From Ureaplasma sp. (GTDB taxonomy: Bacteria > Bacillota_I > Bacilli_A > Mycoplasmatales > Mycoplasmoidaceae): a stretch of 29,376 nucleotides of DNA. The stretch spans positions 1 to 29,376 of the forward strand of contig JAHHTK010000013.1 in assembly GCA_020024695.1 (NCBI GenBank), read 5' to 3'. Below, piece after piece: positions 11,794-21,495 of the stretch. A model generated the notes under the pieces. The model searched no databases and was not told the origin of the DNA. It saw nothing but the letters and a program-made list of their open reading frames with translations. Each line of letters starts with the position of its first letter. The stretch's first letter is position 1. The translations under genes and the position numbers were made by a program.

Positions 11794-11847
11794 ACTATCA
11801 TTAAAACTAAATCAACCTAGACTCACAAATTTAATCTTGATTTTAAA

Positions 11848-11853
11848 TATAAT
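11848..11853 (+). promoter_or_regulatory. -10 box (TATAAT) of the MvaI/BcnI-type endonuclease gene
   Basis: A perfect TATAAT lies 25 bases before the ATG, so the leader would be only about 20 bases. No convincing Shine-Dalgarno is visible before this start, unlike most genes here. Confidence 0.5.
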
Positions 11854-11878
11854 AGAAATGTAAACAAACGAAAAAACT

Positions 11879-12589
11879 ATGAACAATAACCTAAAGAAAT
11901 TTATTGAACAATATACTGCAATTCAAAATCAAGGGTGAATTAAAACCCATCGACCAGGACCAACAGGAATTGGTAAGACATTAGAGGATTTATTAGGTAT
12001 TACCGAAAATAATATCCAAGGACCAGACTTTGGAGATTATGAACTAAAATCATCTAGACTTCAATCCAATTGCATGCTAACACTCTTTACTAAGTCACCA
12101 AGTCCAGCTCATTCAAATGAATATTTAAGAAATAAATTTGGATATTTAGATGAACAAAATCACAAGATTTTGCATTCTACTTTAAACACCTTAAAATTCG
12201 TTCCCATTGCCAACACCAACAAGAAATTGAAAATCGGTCTGCAAGATGATAAATTTGTTATTTTATCTGAAACAGGTGCTGAAGACATCTTCTGAACTAA
12301 AGAAATGCTTCAGGAAACGGTTAATAAGAAGTTTAAAAACAAATTAATCTATGTTATCGCTGAATCCCGTGGGAGTGGTGTGAATGAAGAATTTAGATTC
12401 CTAGAAGCCTATCAAGTTAATAGCATTGATTACGATACAATCAGTCAATTAATAACAGAAGGTAAAATTCAAATCGACATTCGTATCGGTCAGTATAAAG
12501 ACGGTAGAGTCCATGACCACGGAACGGCATTTAGAATTAAAGAATCCGATCAATTCTTATTGTTCAAGGATAAGAAACGAATCGCTTAA
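11879..12589 (+). CDS. Type II restriction endonuclease, MvaI/BcnI family
   Basis: This is a 236-residue protein with one in-frame TGA (Trp20) and another at the W of FWTKEM. It matches the monomeric MvaI/BcnI (MutH-like) endonucleases: PGPTGIGKTLEDLLGI near residues 26-41, then the catalytic PDFGDYELKSSR with Asp50, Glu55 and Lys57 (D-x4-E-x-K), and a C-terminal HDHGTAFRI around residues 212-220 that holds the family's conserved His. The length fits the family. Known members cut CCWGG (MvaI) or CCSGG (BcnI); which of these applies here is not determined. It converges on a large methyltransferase gene 56 bases away, which should provide protection. Promoter and short leader lie just upstream. 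Confidence 0.88.
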
Positions 12590-12598
12590 ACCATAATT

Positions 12599-12638
12599 AA
12601 AATTAACACCATGATATTAAATTCATGGTGTTAATTTT
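12599..12638. terminator. Bidirectional terminator between convergent R and M genes
   Basis: A perfect stem of about 16 bp (aaaattaacaccatga with tcatggtgttaatttt) has A/T runs on both sides, serving the endonuclease on + and the methyltransferase on -. Confidence 0.85.
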
Positions 12639-12645
12639 TTAAATC

Positions 12646-14847
12646 TTAGAAACTGGTTTTTCTTAAAACCACAATATGTTCATTAGTCATCGTTGTGACT
12701 TTTTTATTAACTTCATTAGTAGGTGAGTTAGATGAAGGCATTACTTTATTAAGAATGTTACGGTCAATAGTATGTACATGTTTCATTCCATAATGAGATG
12801 CAATTTCAATAATAATTTGATCAGTTAATAGCAATTCACCTTTTACAGTTCGGTTTCCAACCACTCAGAATTGATAACCATTCAAGGTTGTTTTTTTAGC
12901 AATTGTTTTAATTGCTTGCTCTAAATCTCAATAGAAACTATAAACATCACCAGCTCTTTCTAAATCAGCAGCTTGAATTTTATCTAACGCTTCTTTCAGA
13001 GTTGGACTAGGAATCCTAAACTCAAAACCATTTTTAAATTTATTACCACCCATTAGGGATTTATCAATCCCCATAATTTCTTTTTCTTCTAATTCAAATA
13101 AATCAATTAATTGCAATGAAAGCCGACTATATTCCCCATAAGCAACTGTTGTCCGACTATCACCATAAGGAGGTGATGTAATAACTAAGTCAATATTGTT
13201 GTCAGGAATATCATTCAGTAAGATAGCGTTATTTTGATAAATCTTTACTTCTGATTGACAATTAACTTGGTCACAGACATCATTAAAAGCATTCATTTTT
13301 AAAATGTTTCGGTTTAAAATGTTGGTGAATTCTTGTAAGACGTCAGGGTCAAAAGAGGCCACTTTTTCAGGTGTCATCCGAAACATTTTAAATTCTCCGT
13401 TACGACGATTAGAAACTAATCTAATTGTTTCACTATAAGCAACATAGAAAAAGTCTCTTATTGTCTTATCTTGAACTTGATTAATAGATTGTTTAATAAT
13501 TGCAAGTAACAGAATTACTTTTGGTTTAAATCAATATCCAATATTCTTAAAGTTTGGAACTTCAATATCTAATTTGTTTACTATTACATATTCATTCAAA
13601 TATTGATGTGCTTGATTGCCCCAACCTTCCTTAGCAGTTAAATCTAAATGGTAATCATGGCACATAACTTCATTCACACTATTAATTTGTAAAAAATAAT
13701 CTTGGTATTTATGATTAATTTTTTCAAATAAATTCTTAGCTTCATTTTGCAAGATTGTGACATCTAATCTAGTAGTTTTGACCTGACTTAAAAATAAAGC
13801 TAAGGGGTTAATATCGGTACCATAAATTTGATTAATATTAGCAACCATGCCTTCAACCAGCACAGTTCCAGACCCAGCAAAAGGATCTAAAAGCGAATTA
13901 ATTGGTTTAATCTTTTTCATTAAACTAAGAATATTTTTACTAATAGGACTCACCATCACAGCAGGATAGTTATGTAAGCCATGGGTATATTCTTTCACAT
14001 CGGCATCTTTAAAATCTCAATAATTAGCTGGTAATGTTTGTAATAACTTAACTAATTTAGCATCATTTTCAAGATTTTGATCATCAGTTTTGATTTCAGT
14101 TTCAATACAATTATTTAATATTTCTTGTTTATTAAAATCAGGTTCGTGAGTTTTAATTTCAACTGTACAAATGGTGTCATTATGTCACCCACCATGAGGT
14201 ACTAATAAAATTCTGGTAATCTCAAAGCCATATTTTTTACCAATCCCACCACTATTTCAACCAAATGTAATTACCTTGCCACCAACCTTAACAATTCTTG
14301 AAATCTCTTTTTTATGGTTCGCCCAAAATGAGGCATTTGTAGTATCTCAAGTCACGTTATAACCAACATCGTTATAACATTCACTTACTTGTCTGGGTGA
14401 ATAGGGTGGGTCATATAAAATACCATCTATTGAATTGTTATCAAACAATTGCATAAAATCATAAGCATCTAAATGATAATCTGTATCATACTCAGGATTT
14501 AAATCATTAGTAATGGTGGCAATTTTATTTTTGTTAGCAAATGGATCAATTCAAATTCCATCAGTTAATTCCTCGTGAATTAATGAATTGATTGGTTTAA
14601 TGTCAAAAGTATTTTTGTTAGGCATCGCTCAGATACGTTCAAAACAAATATTGTTAGGATTAATAATCACTTCTTTTTTATTTGTTTTATTTCTAGCATC
14701 AGTTGGTTTAATTGCATTTTGAGGAATAATTCAGGCACTATCAACCTTTTGAGCTCCTTCAATACGACCTTCGTTGCATAAAATTTGGACTCTTCTTGCT
14801 GACATTGATCATTTTTTAGCTGTTTGCGAAACACTTAAATAATTCAT
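12646..14847 (-). CDS. Fused HTH / double-module DNA methyltransferase of the MvaI/BcnI-like system
   Basis: This is a 733-residue protein. I followed the frame codon by codon from ATG at 14847 to TAA at 12646 and met only TGA (Trp) codons. Residues 1-48 are an excisionase/MerR-like helix-turn-helix (YLSVSQTAKKWSMSARRVQ). Residues about 65-250 resemble phage-type adenine methyltransferases, with IDPFANKN at 101 and DPPYSPRQVSECY at 146-158. The C-terminal half is a second methyltransferase with the AdoMet loop LDPFAGSGT at 321-329 and the catalytic TSPPYG at 557-562, typical of N4-cytosine enzymes. The AdoMet motif comes before the catalytic motif, with about 230 residues between them that could hold the recognition domain. 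It should protect sites cut by the convergent endonuclease. Whether both modules are active is unknown, and the HTH may autoregulate. Confidence 0.85.
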
Positions 14848-14875
14848 AATCCACCTACCTTTTTCAATAAAATTA

Positions 14876-14898
14876 ATTATACCGAATTGCGAACAATT
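14876..14898 (-). promoter_or_regulatory. Promoter and possible operator of the fused methyltransferase
   Basis: On the - strand a TATAAT -10 box occupies 14881-14876, about 30 bases before the ATG. Immediately upstream, between -10 and the expected -35, is the inverted repeat aattg-cgaa-caatt (14885-14898). It could be bound by the protein's own N-terminal HTH; this is inference. Confidence 0.45.
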
Positions 14899-14930
14899 TA
14901 AAGGGTAAATTTTGAATTTTAAGGAAAACA

Positions 14931-14963
14931 AAAAGCAGAAAAGGACGCTTTCTTTTCTGCTTC
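14931..14963 (-). terminator. Orphan terminator read on the - strand
   Basis: aagcagaaaag pairs with cttttctgctt around an 8-base loop. On the - strand it is followed by TTTTTGTTTT, whereas on the + strand no T run follows. No annotated - strand gene lies between it and 15341, so it implies an unrecognised leftward transcript or an upstream attenuator. Confidence 0.5.
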
Positions 14964-15055
14964 AATATGTTTAAAAAGATTAAATTTTATGTACGATACA
15001 TAAAAAATAGAGTGTGATTTAATGACTGACTCAAAATAATATAAAAATATCAAAT

Positions 15056-15243
15056 AATAATATGTTACAAAGAGACCACAAACATATTATTTATATCATT
15101 TATGGTTGAAATGAGAAGAAGCATAAATGATAGTAGCAGCATAGTTAAAACAATCAACAAACACTATTTTCCTGCTACAACAACTATATAGCTATTTTTG
15201 ATCCAAATGACTTCAAAACTTTCAAAATTATGTGAATTTTGAA
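15056..15243. other. Cluster of four inverted repeats in non-coding DNA
   Basis: Within the 494-base gap between the methyltransferase and the DUF31 protease are four successive hairpins: 15056-15066/15081-15091 (11 bp), 15095-15104/15122-15131 (10 bp), 15133-15139/15172-15178 (7 bp, plus 5 bp inside), and 15221-15229/15235-15243 (9 bp). A further palindrome tatgta-cga-tacata lies at 14988-15002. They could be a structured RNA, a long structured leader or protein-binding sites. No gene is recognised here. Confidence 0.45.
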
Positions 15244-15341
15244 CTAATTTATTAACTTGTCTTTTACTAGATTAATGTCATTTTACTCTCTTTTAATTAG
15301 AGATTATTTAAAATAATATTAATGAAGAAAGGTTAAATAAA

Positions 15342-17885
15342 ATGACCAAAAAGACTAAGAAACAAAAATGAGCAATTGGAATGAGTGCAACTCTCGCCTC
15401 TTTATTAATAATTAGTGGTGGAGTGGTGGTTTATTTTGCCCTACAACCTAGTGTCAATAATTCTAATAATCCTACACCTATTGAACCTGTGCCACCAGCA
15501 CCAGTTCAACCTGAACCAATTCAACCATTACCACCAACACCTATTCAACCAAAGCCTGAAACTCCAAATAATCAACCAGAAGCTCAATCTGATGCTCATA
15601 GCGGCCAGACATCTAATAATGAAACAAATTCATCTGATAATCATTCTTCAACTGATAACCCAACCCCTGACCACAAACCAGATGACAACATCGTTCCCTC
15701 ACAACCAGACAATAACAACCAAGTTAAACCAACTCCAACCCCACTACCAAACATTAGTCCTAATGAAAAACTTGATCCTAACCTTTCACTTCACTCATTA
15801 CCACTAACATTAATGTTACAAGCACAAAGTCCCCTTGAAATTATCCAATCCACTACCTTATTTAAAGTTGCTGTCCAACGAATGGAGAAAGCTCTTACCA
15901 GTTTTGATTGAAATAATAATGGCAACCAAACTAGTTTTGATGGTATGTATTACACCTGAGGTGGATTTGATAAAGTATATCAAAACTTCTTTGATTTAAA
16001 TCAAGAAGTTGGTATCTTTGGTGAATATGGTCATAACCAATATGAAAAGATGCGTTATAGTCCTAAAAAGATTATGGTGGGTTATGATATGCAACAAAAA
16101 TATCTTAATCAGAGTGACTTTTCTGTTCAATCGCAAGCAATTGATTATCCAATCAATTTAGATGCAATTATTCAAGCAAATCAGTTCGGTTATTTACCAT
16201 CTAACTTATCGCAATTCTTATATTATGTGGATTATGCTGGGTTACAAACGATTTTTAATTTAGATACACCCATCATTGGTATTCAAATGGATTTTGATGA
16301 TTATCTTGGCAGTGGTGATATTTATTTAACATTGCAAACTAACCAAGTTTATCATGTTCATTTAGATACTCATAATTCGTATCTCAAATGTGAAAATGAT
16401 TTTAAAAACTATATCTTTGAACGTAGTTTTGTTTTCCACACCCCAACTTTTTACCAAACTAGTGTTTATGTTGATCCCTTTGGAAAAGGTAATAGTCAAG
16501 TAAAAATTAGTCCTGAAGCCAAACAAGGTACCGCTTGAATTTTAGACCGTATTGTTAATCCTGAACTTGAACAACAAGGCCAATATGAGTTTTTGGTGGG
16601 CACCAACATGCACGTTTTAGACATGTCAGAGGCCTTTAATAAAGACCGTCATTTAGCCACAGGGGCTTCTCAATGAGATACACAAACTCCAACCTGAAAA
16701 CCAAATGTCTTAGAAAGAACTTATGACCAGTTCTGAGATGGTGGCTTTAAATCTCAAAAAACATTATGAAATGATATTAGCGATGGTCCAATTGTAACAA
16801 TGCCAAGTGAACCCAAAAAATATACAAAACATGATGTGATTAAAGAACGAAAACCTGACGGAAAATCCTATTATACAATTACGAAATCTGTTCACGATAA
16901 TGTCCTAGATGCTCAGCAAGATACTCAAGAACAAAATTTCCAAAATAGTCCAATCAATTTTGATAACACTAATTATTTGGATTTAGTTTGATACACCCCT
17001 AGTTTTACCACTACTGGTAGCTATACTTCAAAAGATAGTGCCAGCAGTTATCCTGTTTTTGATCCAAGTAATCAAGCTAATGAAACTAACAACTTACAAA
17101 CAGGTTTAGAATCTTATAATGGTTGTCACGTAGGAAAGATTAGTAATGCAGGGGCAGATTTTGCAATTACTAAAATCATCTTAACTAAACATCAAATTGA
17201 AACGATGTTCCCTAGTTTAAATAAAGTATTAAACACCCCTAAAGAAGTAGATTGATACATTGGACTGGGACCTCAAAATCATGCGGCCACAGTGAGTGCT
17301 AACTCCACTTTATTTATTGGTGGTTATCCAAACAATAGCTGACAAGCAATTAAATCATCGTCTGGAAAAATTCAAACCCAACCACGCTATATTCCTAACG
17401 AAAGAAATACTTATCAAACTTATTGAACTAAATATGATGCTGTATTGAATCAAGAAGCAAATACTTACCGTGGTTTAGTTGATTGATATGCTCAACATCA
17501 AGCCCACTCACCATCTATGGATGTAACACAAAACCAAACTTATTTACCAAAAGGAATGCAAATCAAAAAAATCTTGTTACAATCCTTTATCACTTATGAC
17601 CAAGACGGGACTAACAATAGTGAACAAGCCTGATTAGCCCATGGTTCTAGTGGGTCAATGATTATTAACTCACGATTTGAATTGGTGGGAGTGCATGACA
17701 AACTCTATTTATATAACCAACCTAATAGTGACCAAATTGATCCAAATAGTCACTATAACTCAGGGTTATTAATTAATAACTATACCCAAGAAAACCATAA
17801 TCAATTTAGTATTATTGACCAAGTAATTCAAAAATTACAAAGTGAACAGACTCACACTTTAAAATTGAATCCACTGAAACCATAG
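15342..17885 (+). CDS. Surface-anchored DUF31 serine protease (MIP-like family)
   Basis: This is an 847-residue protein. The N-terminus has a basic MTKKTKKQK stretch and one hydrophobic anchor (about residues 11-37) without a lipobox. A long Pro/Gln/Asn-rich stalk follows (about 40-150), then a trypsin-like DUF31 domain. The triad can be placed as His424 in GTNMHVLD, Asp606 in AGADFAITK and Ser770 in HGSSGSMIINSRFELVGVH. DUF31 includes the mycoplasma immunoglobulin protease MIP, which cleaves antibody held by its partner MIB. No MIB-like gene lies beside it here, so an antibody substrate is possible but not shown. AAAGG nine bases before ATG supports the start. A large out-of-frame ORF over the stalk is an artefact of its composition. 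Confidence 0.85.
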
Positions 17886-18028
17886 TTGATTAAAATAACA
17901 TGAATACATTTTAAGATAAGATAAGAGTATATTTTTAATAATTAAAATTACAAATTTCATTTATTCATGGCATAAATTTAAAAAATACCACTATTAAGTA
18001 TTAGAAATCACATTTGAGAAAGGTAATT

Positions 18029-18835
18029 ATGGATTCAAAATGAAAGCAATTAGAACTTAACTGTTTTGAATATTTAAAACAAACATATGGTAAATTAGCA
18101 GAATTTAAACACTATGGTGATTCTAATGCTACCGTAGCCGATATTTTAGTATCAAAACTTAATCAAGATTTTTATATTGAAGTGAAAAGTCCTCAAGCCC
18201 AGTGTGGCCAATTCGTTTTAAATATTGATCAAAATAATTGTGTCTTTGAATATTCACTTCACAATAAGACTAATTATTATGATAGTACAAAGGCGATTAT
18301 TGATTATATGAATAATCATTTTGATAATTTTCAGCAAGTTTCAACAGCACCTTTAAAAATTGATTTAGATAAATCAATTTTTTATGATTGAGTTAGAACT
18401 TATTACCACGATAAAAATGTCGCTTACTTTATGACAAAACAAAATAATTTCTTAATTATTCCAATAGCAAATTTAGAATCCTATTTTGATATTCATGCAT
18501 ATTATCGTGTAAAAAAGAGCGGGTCTAGTAGTCCAAATAAATCAAACATTAACGAGATTAGAAATATTTTGGCAGATTATCAAATTGATTATGATTTAAA
18601 TGTTCAAGAAAATGGAGTTTATTTAATTACTGAATCTAATGTAGTTAATCAAAAATTAAAAGGAACTACAAATACATATTTATTGAAAAAATCTGAATTA
18701 AATAATCAATATCTAATTAGAAAACTCTCTAATACTTATCATGCAAATGTTATCTTTAGCATTAAATTGAAACAAAGTGATCAAAATGAAAATGATTTAA
18801 GAACTTTCTTAAACCATTTAAAGAATCAAAAATAA
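18029..18835 (+). CDS. HhaI-like type II restriction endonuclease
   Basis: This is a 268-residue protein with TGA Trp codons. It closely resembles R.HhaI as I recall it. The PD-(D/E)xK core is Asp38 (VADILV) with Glu51 and Lys53 in FYIEVKSPQAQCGQFVLN. Further shared segments are YYHDKNVAYFMTKQNNFLI, YYRVKKSGS and the C-terminal LSNTYHANVIFSIKLK. Predicted cleavage is at GCGC. The stop codon ends four bases before the stop codon of the convergent GCGC methyltransferase gene, making a tail-to-tail pair. AGAAAGG five bases before ATG supports the start. The 143 bases upstream contain no other gene and no clear terminator for the DUF31 gene. Confidence 0.9.
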
Positions 18836-18839
18836 CATT

Positions 18840-19820
18840 CTATCTATCTGTCAATTTCTTAGCAATTTCAATTGCAATATATTGTAAGACATCAACAACG
18901 ACTGAGTTTCCTAATTGTTGATAAGCTTGATTGTCATTTGGATGTAATTGATACCAGTCAGGATAACCCATTAAGCGAGCACATTCTCTCGGGGTCAAGC
19001 GACGATAACGGTTATTAATAAGATAACCACCAGTTTTAGCAAAGACGCCGCCGCCATATGAAGATAAGGTGATACCTGTTCCTTCAATACTATAAATTCG
19101 TTCGCCTTGGCCACCTTTATTGACTGTTCCAATCCGAATTGGCTTTTTAGTTTGTTGATAATCCACATTTGAATTTAAATAAATATCGCTTCTAGATACA
19201 TAATATTTGTCTAATACTTCGTGGTTGGGAACTAAATAATCTTTTACATGTTTAGTTAATGTTAAAGGGGCTGGAAAGTCAAAATTATCAACTTTTAAAT
19301 CTTTGCGAAAACCGACCATATAAATCCGTTCTCTTTTTTGAGCAACATTATAATCAGTCGCATTTAGGACTTGAAAATAAAAATCATAACCTAATTCTTC
19401 CATTGTCGCTTTCACAACAGCTAAAGTGTTTTTATTGTCATGAGTGGCAAAATTTTTGACATTTTCCATCAATACAACTTTTGGTTGTTTGACTTTTATA
19501 ATTCTTGCCACATCAAAAAATAACGTCCCTCGGCTATCTTCAAACCCTTTTTGTTTACCACTAATAGAAAAGGCTTGACAAGGAAACCCAGCACATAAAA
19601 TATCATGCTCAGGAATGAGATTAGCATCAATCTTGGTAATATCACCATCAGGGATTTCGTTAAAATTTTGAGAATAAGTTTGTTGAGCATATTTATCTCA
19701 TTCATTAGAATAGACACAATGAGCCCCTAACGAACTAAGAGCTAATCTAAATCCACCAATGCCAGCAAAAAGGTCAATAAATGACATCTTAGCTAGTGTT
19801 TTATCTTTAATTTCAATCAT
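18840..19820 (-). CDS. HhaI-like C5-cytosine DNA methyltransferase (predicted GCGC)
   Basis: This is a 326-residue enzyme, about the size of M.HhaI (327) and strikingly similar throughout. It starts MIEIKDK like M.HhaI, then has the AdoMet loop FIDLFAGIGGFRLAL, the catalytic AGFPCQAFSISGKQKGF with Cys81 at the same position as in M.HhaI, and MENVKNF and QKRERIYMVGF. The target-recognition region includes GGQGERIYS and ITLSSYGGGVFAKTGGYL. The C-terminus has RECARLMGYPD and QLGNSVVVDVLQYIA. It methylates cytosine in, most likely, GCGC and protects against the convergent endonuclease. The start at 19820 is fixed by the match to M.HhaI. There is no terminator in the four bases between the two genes, so each transcript probably runs into the other gene. 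Confidence 0.95.
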
Positions 19821-19871
19821 TTATTACCTCTCTTATTGATTTGATTATATCAAGTCCAATTTAGCAACCAA

Positions 19872-19903
19872 CTAATAAAATAACCAAGGATGTTTCCTTG
19901 GTT
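19872..19903 (-). terminator. Rho-independent terminator of the IdeS-like gene
   Basis: aaccaagga pairs with tccttggtt (19882-19903). On the - strand it is followed by ATTTTATTAG, 20 bases after the IdeS-like stop codon. Confidence 0.7.
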
Positions 19904-19924
19904 AATAAGTATGGTTTATTTTCA

Positions 19925-21292
19925 TTACTTAGTTGGTTGTTTGAAATAGGCTTCTCATTGTTCAACCCCACGGTCTAAGCTTAATAAGTTTAAAAGTGCT
20001 TTCCCGTGTAAGGCACCATTTTCATCAGGTTTCGCACCTGATACTTTTAAATTTCTACCATTTTCATCAGCTAACACTAAGTAGCGTTTCATGCCAACTT
20101 GGGTTTTTTGACCATCCACTACCATCTCATTCGCTTTATCATCCCCATCGGTAATATATAAAGCAATGACATTTCCATCTTGATCAAAATCTGCTCCCCA
20201 AACATTAATAATGTGTGAAAATTGTGAGGATGAAGCATGCACAATTGCTAAGGCTTTGTTTTCGTTTAACAATTCCTTAACATTCTTTGAAAAACTATCA
20301 AGGGTTCCGACCCCATATCTTTTAGTTAACACATGGGCTTTAAAGACATCTTTAAAGAACCCTTTAGTATCACTAGGGTGATAATTATCAGGTGTATTTG
20401 GTTCATTCTTAATACTATAGTTATAACCATTAATAAACATGTCAACTAATTTGTCAACTCAAACTGCTTTGGCATCAAAAATATCATTGAATCAATCAAA
20501 GATTTTAGAATGGTCATAATAACCATCTTCATCATAATCAATTTGATTAATTTCTTGTAAGGTCACTTTTTTAGTACCATTAGTTACAAATCCTTTAGTT
20601 GGGTCTTGTAAATATCTATCAACATAATCTTTATTATTGTTTAATCATCAGTGTAATCAGTTAGTAGCGACAATAGCTGAGCATAAAAAGTCATCGTTAT
20701 TAGCAAACCGTTTGTTAATATCATATCAACCTTCATGTTCGTGGTTTTTTAATGGATATTCTTTCATTTCTGATCAGGTAGCATCAGCTGGTGTTACAAA
20801 AGCGTCAGGTTGAATATGAACTCCATCTACTCATAGTGTTTTATGAACAGCAGGAATTGGTTTTGGAACTGGTGGGATAATTGGGTCTGGGTTAGTTGGA
20901 GGTGTAATTTCAGGAACCTTTTCTGGTTCAGGTGGAGTTGGAAGGGGTTGTAGGTGGTCTGGTTGGACAGATTCCTTTTCTGGTTCTGCTTGAGGAAAAG
21001 GTTGTGGTTGAGGTTCTGGTTGGTTAGGGTCCTTTTCTGGTTCTGGTTGAGGAAGGGGTTCAGGTTGGGGCACAGGTTGTTCAGGTCCAGATGGTTCATT
21101 TGGTTCTTTATCTACAACTGGGTCTTTATTTGTTCCACCACTTATGTTTTGATCAACGCTTGGAACCACTTCTTGGTTTTGGTTTGGTTTATTATCTTCA
21201 TGAGCACAACTGGCTAAAATTGGGGTTATCAAAATTGGTAACCCAACACTACTCATTCCCACACTAATATGAAAAATCTTTTTCTTTGTCAT
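19925..21292 (-). CDS. IdeS/Mac-family cysteine protease lipoprotein (predicted immunoglobulin-degrading)
   Basis: This is a 455-residue protein read through TGA Trp codons. The N-terminal signal ends in ILASC (Cys29), so it is a lipoprotein. A stalk rich in Pro, Glu and Gln (about 60-150) with repeated PEPEK units follows. The C-terminal domain matches streptococcal IdeS as I remember it: GWYDINKRFANNDDFLCSA, then ATNWLHWW, DMFINGY, HIINVWGADFDQDGN and ITDGDDK, ending in LLNLLSLDRG. The IdeS active site maps completely: Lys194 (IdeS Lys84), Cys204 (Cys94), His360 (His262) and Asp382/Asp384 (Asp284/Asp286), all with identical spacing. IdeS cleaves the lower hinge of IgG. The actual Ig class and host are unknown. 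AAAGGAG before ATG supports the start. Confidence 0.93.
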
Positions 21293-21443
21293 TACAATTC
21301 TCCTTTACCACGATTTCAAATCTTATTTTCACCTTTTAGTTTGAATAATTATTCTAACATAAAGTTAAGAAACCTAAAAATGCTTTCAGATACTTTCAAC
21401 CAATTAAGTTAGTGTTTTCAATTGATTAGCCAGTTTAGACAAC

Positions 21444-21471
21444 AAAAAATAACTCCCATAAGGAGTTATTT
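21444..21471 (-). terminator. Rho-independent terminator of rpsD
   Basis: aataactcc pairs with ggagttatt around a five-base loop. On the - strand it is followed by TTTTTTG, about 25 bases after the rpsD stop. Confidence 0.85.
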
Positions 21472-21495
21472 GAACTGGAATAATGTGAATGCAAA

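Noticed and set aside
15415..15807. A 130-codon + frame ORF overlapping the DUF31 gene
   Set aside because: Its composition (runs of His, Asn, Leu, Gln) is the frame-shifted reading of the Pro/Gln/Asn-rich stalk, and there is no Shine-Dalgarno.
1..18000. Many short fragments that look like frameshifted or broken genes
   Set aside because: The breaks are all in-frame TGA codons, which encode Trp in this lineage. Joined across TGA the genes are intact and have conserved Trp at those places, for example EGWG and GTGW in DUF885 and HDW in the housekeeping proteins.
19496..19717. A 73-codon hydrophobic - ORF
   Set aside because: It is an out-of-frame shadow of the HhaI-like methyltransferase, whose own frame keeps the AdoMet loop and the PCQAFS motif across this stretch.
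21010..21060. Proline-rich PEPEK repeats in the IdeS-like stalk as a possible CRISPR or tandem-repeat array
   Set aside because: Units differ in length and sequence and lie in the coding frame as protein low complexity, with no spacers or palindromic repeats.
20827..21099. A 90-codon - frame ORF rich in Asn/Gln/Leu
   Set aside because: It is the shifted frame of the repetitive Pro/Glu stalk of the IdeS-like lipoprotein, which is in the frame that carries the signal peptide and catalytic domain.
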